Shown here: positions 47,596 to 58,851 of the stretch, in pieces
Position numbering within the stretch: position 1 is the first letter of the stretch
Layout of the letters: every line of letters begins with the position of its first letter
Source: Chaunax sp. Z400
Lineage: Eukaryota; Chordata; Actinopteri; Lophiiformes; Chaunacidae
Length of the DNA stretch: 64,000 nt
Reading direction: 5' to 3'
Assembly (NCBI GenBank): GCA_037577475.1
Contig: CM075197.1
Coordinates: 15,913,518-15,977,517 of the forward strand
The notes under the pieces: generated by a model
What the model saw: the letters and a program-made list of their open reading frames with translations, nothing else
Told to the model about the DNA's origin: nothing
Database searches by the model: none
Position numbers and translations under genes: made by a program

Positions 47596-48107
47596 TACTG
47601 TAAAATCGAATAGAGTTACTTAAAAATATTATGCAAAGTCATTGCCTTGGATAAATTAAGAAAAGTAAACTTGAGAATTTGAGTGCGCAATACTTAGACC
47701 AACTTCTTTATTTTGTGTGCAAGATTGAATTTAATTGATTTAATTATCAACTTGTTTTTATCAAACTATACTGTGCTTTTGCACAATGGGTAAATACAGT
47801 AGATGCTGTAATGTGTTGGGGATAGGCGGGTGGAGTTTCCCAGCATACGTTGAGACAATGGGTTTTTAGGTCTATAGGCCCAAGTAACCTGTGTTTAAAT
47901 GTGTTCTGAATGATTATAATTATTTCTTTAGAAATATTCCTATAGAAAATGTTTAGTTATATAACACCATTGCACCAACACACAAAATAAATAAGTTGGT
48001 CTAAGTATTGCACACTCGAAATATCAAGTTTACTTTTCTTAACTTATCTAAGGCAATGACTTTGCATAATATTTTAAAGTAACTCAACCTATTAGATATT
48101 ACAGTGT
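47596..48107. mobile_element. long-inverted-repeat MITE, copy B (upstream of zp3)
   Basis: It has the same termini and orientation as copy A (42723-43353). The core from 'gataggcgggtggagtttcc' to 'ataacaccattgcacca' is almost base-for-base the same as copy A. Length is about 512 bp, with no ORF. Confidence 0.88.
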
Positions 48108-49194
48108 GTCATGGCTGCTCGCGATGATCCACTAGAGGCGTTCAACCTGCTGCCTAAAAATGAAAGTGTTATTTTTTCAACCATTTGCTCTCGGGTAATC
48201 TTCTCAACAAAAATACCCAGCAGGCATTTGCTCTTCTCTTCTTTATAAGTTCCAGTTTGTAAGTTATTGAACAAAAGTGTATTTTCTTCATAAGCAAACT
48301 GATAAATAATACAGTTTATCGCATAAACACATGTTATTCATTAGTAGTGTTTGTATATCCGGGTACCCATGCATCATCATGTAGGAAAATGTTTTGTTTC
48401 TGTGAGCTCCAATAAAAGCTCCACCAGTATTCCACTGTATAAATGATAAATTACTGTTAGCTTCCAAATCTTGCGGATGAAAATTAAAGCCCATTTGTGT
48501 GTCTTTTTGTAAATATTATTCGTGTATGCAACCCTTCACCAATATTCACCCGTTTATTTGTATTTGTTTGTGCATGAAAAGTTGGAATTTGAGACCAACA
48601 GCAGGTTTTTATGCACATTTGCAAATTTAGATGACATCTTTGTCTGTCCTCACTGTCATCACAGCATCACGATCTCTTTTAATTCCTCCTCAAAGTCACA
48701 GAGTTTGTAACTGGTAACTTATTAACCTTATTAAGGAGATCAGGTATTGATCACATATGACTAATCGTGCCACTGATAGACATCATGTCCTCCTCGTACC
48801 TCACAATCTGGCTATCTCAATTATGAAGGACCTTTTATTTTTTTTATTTTTGTGAGAATATTTATATATTTATATTTGGCCATTAAAAATTCAGTATCTA
48901 TAGGTGGAGTTATTATATAAAATATAATGGTGTGGATCCAGTGGCTGGAGGCTTTAAAATCTGATGATTAAAAGCTTTAGAAATATTTAAAAACTCAGTT
49001 AGACAAGTGAGTACAAGACCAACTGCTGTCTCTTAACTGTAGCTCTTGCTTTGAGTCGTCTTCCTGCTCTGAGGCGAGGAAAACAATAAATACAGCGAGG
49101 CCACCCGGTTTCTCATAGGAGATTGAAGGAAATAGGAGGAGTTCATTATGACTTAGTTTTGCTATATCTTTGTGCTCTTATGACTGAAAAGGCC
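48108..49194. other. intergenic DNA before the CD7-like gene
   Basis: No exon or repeat was recognised. The stretch includes the expected promoter of the CD7-like gene. A GC-richer segment is found near 49020-49110, but no TATA box was identified with confidence. Confidence 0.45.
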
Positions 49195-51824
49195 ATGAAG
49201 ACGAGCTTCATTCTCATTCTAATTCAGCTCTTTGAAGGTAAGAGACGTTCATACCTACTGATCACTCAGAAAACTATGCAAAGTAATGTTTGTACCTTTA
49301 AACAATGTATGCTTAGGAGCAGGGCTGTTACCAGAATGCCTGCAGTGTGGATGAAATGTATACATTGTGTTATAAGCTACCTTTGCTTAGCCTTCTATTA
49401 CTGCCACTGCCACAGCAGAGCTAATGCGGAATGAACTGAAACAACTACTGCTACAGTAGGGTTAAAAATGTAGAGGTAGGCCTATTAATCTTTAAGTGAA
49501 AGTATTTATTTCAACATGTATTATGAGTATACACATTTTTATGTTGTAAAAGTCAAAAGCAATTAATAACAAAACCTGGTTAAAGTAAGTAAACTACTGT
49601 AAATGTGTATTCTTCTGCATTCCACAGTAGTAATACTTCATAAAAACTATGTCAGAGCAGAGAACATTTCAAGCAAACATTTCCCATGTAGTTGTAGTTC
49701 TTTCACTGAGGGTCTACATGAGAAATGTCATCGTCATGCTCACCCAATAAGAAGCAGAGAATGGCGGGTCATGTCCATCGCTATGGTAGGAGTCATAAAT
49801 TCGCTTGGGGGAGGTAGGCGCTAATTTTGGCTCATGGTAGTTGTCCTTAAAGTGACATTTATATGTCATATGTAAGGCTAAGCTCGAGCACAGCTAATTT
49901 AAAACATTTTAAAGTGCTGAGATGAATTGTTAAAACATGAATTTGAGATTTTACTGGGGCACGTGACACAGTAAAATGGGTCTTGTGGTGTCCCTGCTCA
50001 GAAATGCAAAACATGGATACACAATTCAGCCACAAATGGTCAATGCAAAGCATCTTATAAATGTTGATGCATTGAAATGTCCTTTCTGATTGATGTGTCT
50101 TTATGGTGAATCATGGCAACAATGGAGATGAAGGTGCAGATGCAACAGTTAAGCCATTTCGCTAAAAACACATGTGCATCTCATGGTGGTGCTACAGCAA
50201 AAGTAAGGAGTCAGTAGGATTGTTTTCTCTGGGGACATCCAATAAGTACAGTGTATGTAAGATAACTCATGTTTTACTCCTGCAGCACAAGCAGAGTTGG
50301 TCTTTAAGGAGCTGACAGAGAGCCAGACACTGGAGCTCTCCTGTTGCCCTCAACAGGACCATGGCAGCCTGACGGGTCTCCACCTTTACCACCGCAGTGC
50401 CCAGAGCCAGACGACCCTGTTGTCGATGGTTGAAAGTGGCAAGCTCAGGATCGACCCGTCGCACAGGGGGCGTCTGCAGCTCCGTGGAGGACTGGCCAAC
50501 CTCCAGGTCAATGTGACCATATCCCATATACAGCCCAGTGACACAGGACTCTACATGTGGGAGCTGAGCTACAGAGAGAACATCTCGGACCAGATCCTCC
50601 TCAGCACTCAAAAGGTTTTCTTGTTGGTCAAAGGGGCAGGTATGTGGTTCACACCCCTCATAACTGCAGTTAAACCCAAGCACCTCTGTTAAGATTTTAA
50701 CGTGTGTTGGTGTGTTTGTGGTGCAGGGAACTCATGCCAGTGCTCTCTCAGGTACCCTCCACTGCTCTTCACCATCTTTGTAGCAGCAGGGCTTCTTCTG
50801 CTCACATTCATCTGGCTGGCTGTAGAGAAATGTGTGAGTATTTACACTTAAACTAGCACAGATACAAATTTAACTCGCTGTGTCATCTCTGATGTATGAT
50901 GCGTTGCTGTCGTTTCCAATCCCTTACATATAAACCTAAAAAGAATGACTCAGTCGAGTTCATACCTCCACCAAGGCCCAATAGTCCCGTTTAATTAAAG
51001 CAATCCAAATTCCGACATGACAAGCGCACTATTAAAATGGCCGCGCTCAGGGTTCTTGCAATGTTAAAGAAACTGGGAAAAAAACAAAGGATACACCGCT
51101 TTCTCCGGATCCGCTCCAAAATTCAATGGTTCCTTCTTTTTCCGTGAAATCACACAAAGAAGTTTATTCAAAATTGATAAAAACTGTCAAAAAAAATAAA
51201 AGGAGAAAAAAAAATCCTGCATCCGCCCATTTATCTACATCCACTCCAAAATTTAATGGGTTCTTCCCCATCATATGCCCAACTCTTCCACCCAGTTTCA
51301 TCAAAATCCATCTGGTAGTTTATGTGTAATGGATGGACACGATAAAAAAAAGCCCATTCTTGTGATTTTTAAGTAAAGGAAAAAAATTCCTGGATCTTTC
51401 CCTCTATCAACATACCCTCTTAAATTTAATGGATTCTTCCCTACTACATGCCCAACCGTTCTACCAATGAAAAAGCACGATAGATGATAGACGCTGGTGA
51501 AGACATACCGTCCTTAGTATAGGTACCAAATAACAAGAGCAGAAACTTGTTAATGTTTTATACTGTACATAAATCAATTTCTTAACAAGTAAGAAATATT
51601 ATGTGTTGTAGGTAAAAGCGAAGCGTCATCGCAGATCACAACCTCCTGTTCCTATCTATGAGGAAATGACCAGGAAGCAGCAGAGCGCCGGTATCCCCCA
51701 AAATAACCATGAGGCCCCTTCACACCTGGAGGTCGTCAGCTTTCCTGTGTATGCTAACACAAACATCCGACAACCACAGGACAACTACTACGCCTGTCCC
51801 AGACAGTTCACCCTCAGCGCCTGA
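49195..51824 (+). CDS. single-Ig-domain membrane receptor, CD7-like
   Basis: Four exons join in phase to 238 aa: 49195-49237, 50286-50639, 50727-50833 and 51612-51824. The first exon encodes a signal peptide (MKTSFILILIQLFEG). The second encodes one V-type Ig domain (LSCCPQQ on the B strand, GLHLYHR on C, DTGLYMWEL on F). A hydrophobic segment follows (LLFTIFVAAGLLLLTFIWLAV), then a tail with basic residues, IYEEM, VYANT and NYYAC. IYEEM fits the YxxM PI3-kinase docking motif found in mammalian CD7 (YEDM), and the gene layout also fits CD7. An alternative ATG at 49180 would add five residues. A role in T/NK-cell signalling is inferred from CD7. Odd point: the F-strand cysteine of the Ig fold is a Trp (TGG). 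Confidence 0.78.
50940..51490. repeat. dispersed teleost repeat in CD7-like intron 3
   Basis: Three degenerate tandem modules read 'atcc..ctccaaaatt.aatgg.ttctt' (near 51110, 51235 and 51415), followed by 'agtttcatcaaaatccatctggtag'. The text matches a very common fish retroelement tail. It is non-coding. Confidence 0.6.
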
Positions 51825-51864
51825 CGAGACTTCTGCACCAGTAGTGCAGCAAACATTTACAGGA

Positions 51865-51908
51865 CACAACACGAGCTCTAGCACATATGTGCTAGAGCTC
51901 GTGTTGTG
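51865..51908. repeat. perfect 44-bp palindrome in the CD7-like 3' UTR
   Basis: The two 22-base arms are exact complements with no spacer, centred on CATATG (between 51886 and 51887). A partial third arm (ctctagcacatatgtg) follows at 51911-51926. It lies 41 bases after the stop codon and upstream of the polyadenylation signal, so the mRNA could form a long hairpin. Confidence 0.97.
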
Positions 51909-52049
51909 GGCTCTAGCACATATGTGTAAACGGGACCGTGTTGTGTCCGTGTTGTGAAAGTGAGAGATGACTTCTTGTCCAGGAAACAAGGGAGATCTCA
52001 ACGATCTTATCATGTCTTGTTATGTTGTTTTTTATGTCTTGCTGTGACA

Positions 52050-52055
52050 AATAAA
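52050..52055 (+). promoter_or_regulatory. polyadenylation signal of the CD7-like gene
   Basis: AATAAA lies 226 bp after the stop codon, followed at once by a short GAGTT pentamer repeat (52062-52086). On the opposite strand an AATAAA for tnrc6c lies at 52156-52151, so the two genes end tail-to-tail within about 100 bp. Confidence 0.65.
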
Positions 52056-52150
52056 GTTGAAGTTGAGTTGAGTTGAGTTGAGTTGGTGGAACAAAAGCAG
52101 ATGGACAAACACCAAATAACACATTGTCAACAGCCAAGAAAAAAAGCTAT

Positions 52151-52315
52151 TTTATTAATATTTGAAAGAAGCTCCATAGTTCATGAAAACATTTGTTTCG
52201 GTGCATGTCATTTAACAATCACATTCTATGAGGAGAAAGATATACAGAGAGAAAAAAATAAAACATTACAAGCCACTGACTTTTCATTAAATCTCAGTAC
52301 AGACATTTTTACTTA

Positions 52316-52351
<36 letters not shown>

Positions 52352-55300
52352 AAAAAAGCAGCCCTAATCCATACCCCCGCCCCACCCACCAAGAAAACCG
52401 TAACAACTGAGAAAGTAAAACCCTTGAGGGTGACAGGCTAGAATCCCACAGTGCTAAAGAGTGAGACGCTCATTGGTTTAAGGAATACACAGCATGGCGA
52501 TGTAACGCTAGCTCAATCTAAATCAGGGGAAGGAAGCTGGAGGTGGGGGGAGGGGTTCGATATGAATCACCTCTCCACCCGCCTCCACCTCTTTAAAAAA
52601 CAAACAAAATAAAAACAAATTGGATCCCAAAAAACCCCTGCAATAGATCAGCCACGTAGAAGTAGGCCATAAAATCCCCATCTTCCAACCCCCAAACACT
52701 TGTGCATAGTTTCATGATCCTTTACAACCAGCTCATGTTTTATAAACATCCTCCAAAATGTGAAAAATGTTCCACAAAAGTCTGATTTATCTATTAATAA
52801 TACCCGCTGTGGGAAAATGAGAGAGAGAAATGAAAGAAAGAGTAATGCACAATGTTCCTGATTCAGTCAGGACGGGACCTCATTAAGAAAACACAACAAA
52901 GATTCAAACATACAGCATTTTGCATGTTATTATTCACGATCTTTTTTTTTTTTGTAACAATCAAAATCATTGACCATTTTTTTTGTTTTTAAATGTAAAG
53001 CAATTTTAATATATAGATTTATATATAAAGCACTCCATTTTCATTTAAAGTCCATTATTTGGTTATTATGTAACTGCTACGGATTTAGAAACAAAGGTAT
53101 TTTCTCTTCTTCTGAAATCCATAACTTTCAGTGCTTAGAATTGTTTCTTTTAAATCATCCTTTTTTTTTTTTTTTACTCATCATAAAAATTTACATTAAA
53201 ATGGCGTGGAGTTGGTACTCTGGAACCCTGGCCTTCCTGAGACAAGATCCACTTTTTTGTGTGTGTGCAAGATAGTGAGCAATTCTGTCTTTTTTTCTTT
53301 TCTTTTTCTTTATATAAAGGAAAATATATATAATCAACATAAAACATACAGGCTTCAGATAGTCCATGAAATCAACATTAACACAGAACAAAGGTTAAAC
53401 TGAACAAGACAACACTGTTCAATCCCAGAGTTCTTAAAGTAGCACAATAAATCTTCATTCTGTGAAGTGTTGTGTTGCACTTTTTTTTTTTAAATGGAAG
53501 CATTTGTCCTTTTTTTTTCTTTTTTCCAACATTCCCATGGTTCAATTCTTCTTTAATTGTGTTGCTGATTTTTTTTTTCTGAACTCCAGAAAAAAACAAA
53601 GTGTTTGTAAACTGTCAGTGGCCTTGCAGGGAAACAAATGACAACATGAGTGAACTGAACATAAGTGAAAACAGAACCAAAGCTAACAACCCAAAAAGGT
53701 AGGCACCTCTGAAGTGAGCCCCAGACGCCAAGGCTCAGTCTGATGTCTTGTCCTTCACTCTCTCCGTTGCTCAGATTTGGGAGAGCTGAACACCTTCTAC
53801 CTCAATCTATGGCCACAGGTCTGCAAAATACTTTTTTTTTTGCTTTTTTTTTTATACATATGTGATTTTTTTTTTCAGTTTTCTTTTCTTTTTTTAGGTT
53901 TACAGTCTGAAAAATGGTGCAATACTCAATTATGATCCATACTTTCTTGGATTATTCCACAATGAAAGCCACTAAGGTAGATAAACATGACATTTTAAAA
54001 ACACACTTATTTTAGTCCTTGAGTAAACATTTACACATGAACTGTCCCCGTCCCCCCTCAGTACTTGTATAATGTTGTTCATTTAGCTGGATGAGGGGTG
54101 AGGCAGACACTCAGTGCAACGCTAGAGGCTAGTAACAATTACCATCAGAATATATTGTTGACAAGCAAAAATAAAAAATAAAAAATATAACAACAACAAA
54201 AGTATACTGAATTGAAAAGAATCACGAGGCGGAAATTCCTCCGCTGTAATCACGAGCTCTCATACATGTTTTCACTTCACACACTTAACAGTCATTCATA
54301 CGACATACAGTACAAGCAGCCTTGTGCAAACACTCAAATACAACAGATGCAAAATTGCCTTTATATCGATCTTTGTTTTCAACAACACTAGTATTTCAAA
54401 TTTAATTCACTCTGAACCAATGCTATCAAAAATCTCTTAAGTGTATGAATGAGACAAAAAACCACTACAAAAAGTGTTCACATTACATTATTGGCGCTTC
54501 TTTTGATTCAAGTATTTGTTTTCATTATTCTGTATTACTCTGATATGTTTATGATCTTGTCTTCTGGGTAATATAATGTTGAGGAGGATACACAGGGTAA
54601 GGGCTGAAGGCAGGGCTGGGAGGGGGCTGGAAAACAGAGATCTAGCCATATACACACATACACTCATTACGTACTCTTTGTTGTATACTGTATATGAACT
54701 AGCATGTGCATATTCAACCCAGGACTGTGTTTATTAAAAGAGATTTGCTAATTCAACTCTTTTTGAGACCCCTGCCCCACACCCCTGTCAGTTCCATGAT
54801 TGAGAAGCATATTTTGCTCAAACTCCAGTTGCCTTCGAGTCAGTGTGACTTTTTTTTTTTTTAAAAAGGAGAGCGTCAGATTTCCAACACTAGACAGGTA
54901 GGTTAAGAGTGGAAGCGAGGGCTGTGGGAAGGGCTGGGGCTCTCAGTGCTGGTGCTGCGCCAAGAAATCCAGGGCCCATCTGAGACTCGACCTCCGTCCC
55001 AGCCACCCGTCCTCCCACTCTGTTTGACTTTCCACTTCACCAGTTCCTTGATTCAAGTCCAGTGTGGAGTAAATGCAGGTTTTCAGGAACGAACACGCAA
55101 ACAGACAACACAGGCAATAGTGATTGTTTTGTTGAATGATGCGAGTCTACAGCGACTCTGGAAGAGGGCAAATCCCCAAAGTTTTAAGACTTGGTACCAA
55201 AGTATGTCCCTGTTTCTGCTGATACACCGGGTCCCTGCTTTAGACCCTGATGTGCAGAAATGATCTGTTTTATAAATAGGCTGGCGCGACCTTCAGGCTG

Positions 55301-58300
55301 GAGGTCCAGAAAACCACATAGGAACCTCCCCGCGTGTGGCCCAGACAACGAGCTCAGACATGGTGAGAAGACAGCAGCTTGCAGAGAAACAGAACACAGG
55401 CGTCTCGGCCTCGCAGTGCGCAGCTGAAACACACTTTTTGTTGTTGTTGTTGTTGTTGTTTCTGCGAAAACTGTGATAAAATGATGATTTCAAAAAAAGA
55501 TGTTTTTGGTTTTTAAAGAGATGTACCCGATGTGACCCATAAACAGTGACAGACACATACAGGGACCCCCCATCCCCCCCCCCCACCCCCCTCCTCTTAC
55601 AGCCCGTTTCTCAACGACATTTCCAGTCCCCTGTTGGTGAAAGACCAGCACCATTTATCTGTCCTGCCCTTCTTCTCCTCAAGCCTCCTACAGCTGGAGC
55701 TTATGACGTACGCCCCATGCAGCAATAAAACAAAGTCTCATCATGCTAACGATAAATTAGGATATGGCAAGTTGGAAGTAGATATTTGTAGATCAGTTGG
55801 CACAAGACTGAGGAAGTGACTGCCAACCACTAGTGCCTCCAGCAGGTCAGTTAGTGTCATCTAGTTCACAGCTCTTTCAGTGTCTCTTTCATTTTAATCC
55901 AGGGGTGTTTGAAGAGAAGCTGCCTGGTAGTTAAGTTTGAGAGATAAGTGAAGATGTGCAAGATGTCTGGGATTTGTGTATGAACACCTCCTTGTCTTTG
56001 CATAGAAATGGAAGGCTGTTATCAGTTGAGGTGGTTCTAAGTGTAACTGAGTGCTCCCAGAGTTTATGATAAAGCACCAGTGTGAGTGAGGCCCATCAAC
56101 ACTAAAGGATGTGTGTTATGAGACAACAAAGAGTGGAGGTAAGAGCCCCAAGATAGACCGAGCTGGAGAACCTTTGACTGTACAATTTTTCCCCCAACTT
56201 GATTGGACTCCTGTCTGACACCAAGAGCTCCTCCATCAGCCTTTTCTACTGACATCTGCAGTGTTTCATATGGCCCTGCTGCGCGGCTGAGGCGTACCTC
56301 AAAACTACACACTGCTTCTGCCTCGGAGGCAAAGGGAGGGGCAGGAGAGAACACTGCATAAAGACCAATGTGAAAAAGCCATCCAGAAAACAATCATTAT
56401 GTATATCATCAATGATGAGCAACTATATCAGCAAACCTCACGACAATAAAAAAAAAAAAAAACGCACTGGCAATTCCATAAGTGAACCCACAGAGAGGAG
56501 GGAGACAGTGAGTGAGAGGAGTCGTAGTAGTAGTGAGGGCTGCCTGGTGCAGCAGTTAGCAGTAAATTTAATACAGGTGGGGCCAGTTCTGAAAGAGCTG
56601 CTCTTGGTCTGAAGGCTGGGGGGGAGGAAGGAGGGAAGCCAGGTTGTAGGGATCTGCTGGGAAGCGGGAGGGTGGGGTGAGGGCTGCTGCAGAGCACTAC
56701 ACTCTGCAGCAGTCAGGCACTCAGTGGCCACACTATCACACAGGTTGGCAGGATCTCCAATAATAAGACGACTTAAAAAAAGGACAAAAAAAGATGGCGA
56801 TCCTTCTTGCTGGACCCAGTAGAACAGAAACATGTCGAGTGTTTCCAGACACAAAGGCTAAAGATTTCAGAGTACGCAATGTAACAGTGATATTTACTTT
56901 GATAAAGAGGGAGGATGAGTGCTTTCCCCGCTGCACCCATCATCAGTTGAGTTAGTCCTTTCTTTGTATTTCCCTTCATTTTGCTACCATGTTTGACATC
57001 CTTCCTGGTCCCACCGACTTGAGGGAAGAAGGATTGGAAAAAGAAAAACATCTTCACATCCACGTTAAGTTGAAAAATAAGTATATAGAGAAGCCACTAA
57101 GCAGATTGCTTTTTGTCCTTGTTTTTTTTTTCTTTTCTTCAGTTTTTATTTGCCAGTGTTGCTTCTCCTCTCTTCTATTTGTTGGCATTAAGGGTATAAC
57201 GAGCAGCGACGCTCTTTCTAAGTGCTATGACAGACCACCTATTCACAAATCTTTGCATCATACTTTCTTTTTTTTTTTTTTACATAAACAAATTTGGACA
57301 AAAAGAAGAAGAAAAAAAAGGTATTCTGGTCTTCTGGGGAAAAAAAGAAAAAGAAAAGGAAAGCAGACTCCTCTCAATTTTGGTTTGATGCCTTCTCTCC
57401 AAGCACGCGCACGCACACGCACACACACACGCACACACACACACACACACGCACAAACACCTGTCCCTCCTCCTCCCCCAAAACTAGTCACTGGCATAAG
57501 TGTGGAGAGTAGATCACTGAAGAAGTGCTTTGTGTGTACGTCCTTGTATCTTGGACAGAAGGTGGGTGAAGACCAGCTTGCTACTCTCCTGAGCTAACAC
57601 ACTCTTTTTTTTGGGGGGGGAGGGGGCTGAAAGGGCAGATAGAGCTTTTGCAGTTCAGTCATTCCGTATAGTCTCCTCTGTGAGAGGTCATGATAGGGTG
57701 CTTGGACGGTAGAGTCTGTGGCTTATATTGCACATTACATGAAATGGTGTTTTTGCAGGTGGAGGGGTTGGGGGGTTGGGGTCACTGACTACACACCGGT
57801 GGGAAACATCTATGACTTGAGGTTTTCCACAACATCAGTGAGAGGGTCCGAGACTGAGACCAAACTGCGAGTTTCCCCGCTGAAGTTCGAGTTGAGGTGC
57901 ATTGAAGTATTTGTCTTTACAGTTCCATAGTAATAGCAGTGGTTCATTTTGCCATCCATTGTGTCTATAACTGTACATGCGACAACTCCCGAACTCTCCC
58001 CCCACCAGGTAAGATTGACAGACACATAAGTTCTTAGCTTTGCTTGCAATGGTTTTGGAAGAAACCCCCCCCCCTCCCCCGAAAAAAAACATCAAAACCA
58101 CTACAAAAACAAATGGCTTGAACACGTTGAAAAGAGTTGCATCATTCCCTTTGAGCGTTGTGTGGGGAACTCAATCTGCTTGCAAAAATGCAATGAAGTT
58201 GTGAGCTGTGGTTGTTTATGTTAAGCTGCAGCAGCATGTACACTCCACTCAGGTTTCACTGGCTCAGAAATAAGGATGTGCAAGTGTCCGTATGCTTCTT

Positions 58301-58851
58301 CACCAAGTACAGTGAGTGAGGATCGTAGGGCAGGAAAGAGGTTAAGGCTAATATTAGTGCTGAGAGAAACAAATGTCGAGTCTGGATCAGCTTGAAAGTT
58401 CTACAACCACTCTGATTGAAGAGTTTTTACTTTGGGAATGATGCCTTGTGATGGATCTCTGAGGTGCAGTATGATTGCCTCAAAAGGCGGAGAGGGATTA
58501 CACAAGTTTTAAGATGGCAGCTCGTCATTGTGTCAGTTTGATGAGAGAACATGTTTCACACAGCAAGTTCTCAAAAGTTCATTTCTGTAAAAAGTTCTCT
58601 GTCTTTGTTGAATGAAAGGTGTCTCCAAAAGCAAGAGTTGAACACTGAACAAAAGATCTCACCGGGATTCATAAAAGAACCAACTGAAATTAAAACGATG
58701 AAGGAGTAAGAAGAGGTTGGCGAGGGTGAGGATGTAGCCTCGTCCTCCTCTCGTGTCTCCTTTTCACTGTAACACCCACACTGATTATCTCCACAATGAT
58801 TTGCAAGGTTTTTGCTTCTGTTGGTGTTTGTCGAGCCTGGGCTTTTCCTTC
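52151..58851 (-). other. tnrc6c: probable tnrc6c 3' UTR (about 6.7 kb)
   Basis: No coding exon or other gene was found on either strand between the tnrc6c stop codon and a minus-strand AATAAA (plus TTTATT, 52151-52156). The stretch is rich in T and A runs (A30 at 52318-52347), has a TTG run (about 55438-55460), a C-rich tract near 55567-55592, a GCAC/AC microsatellite (about 57403-57452) and a C-run near 58066-58078. TNRC6 genes are known for long 3' UTRs. The exact ends and any alternative polyadenylation cannot be read by eye. Confidence 0.55.

Noticed and set aside
48522..48710. 62-aa plus-strand ORF with CPHCHH residues.
   Set aside because: It is isolated, with no exon borders that extend it and no family match; a chance ORF is most likely.
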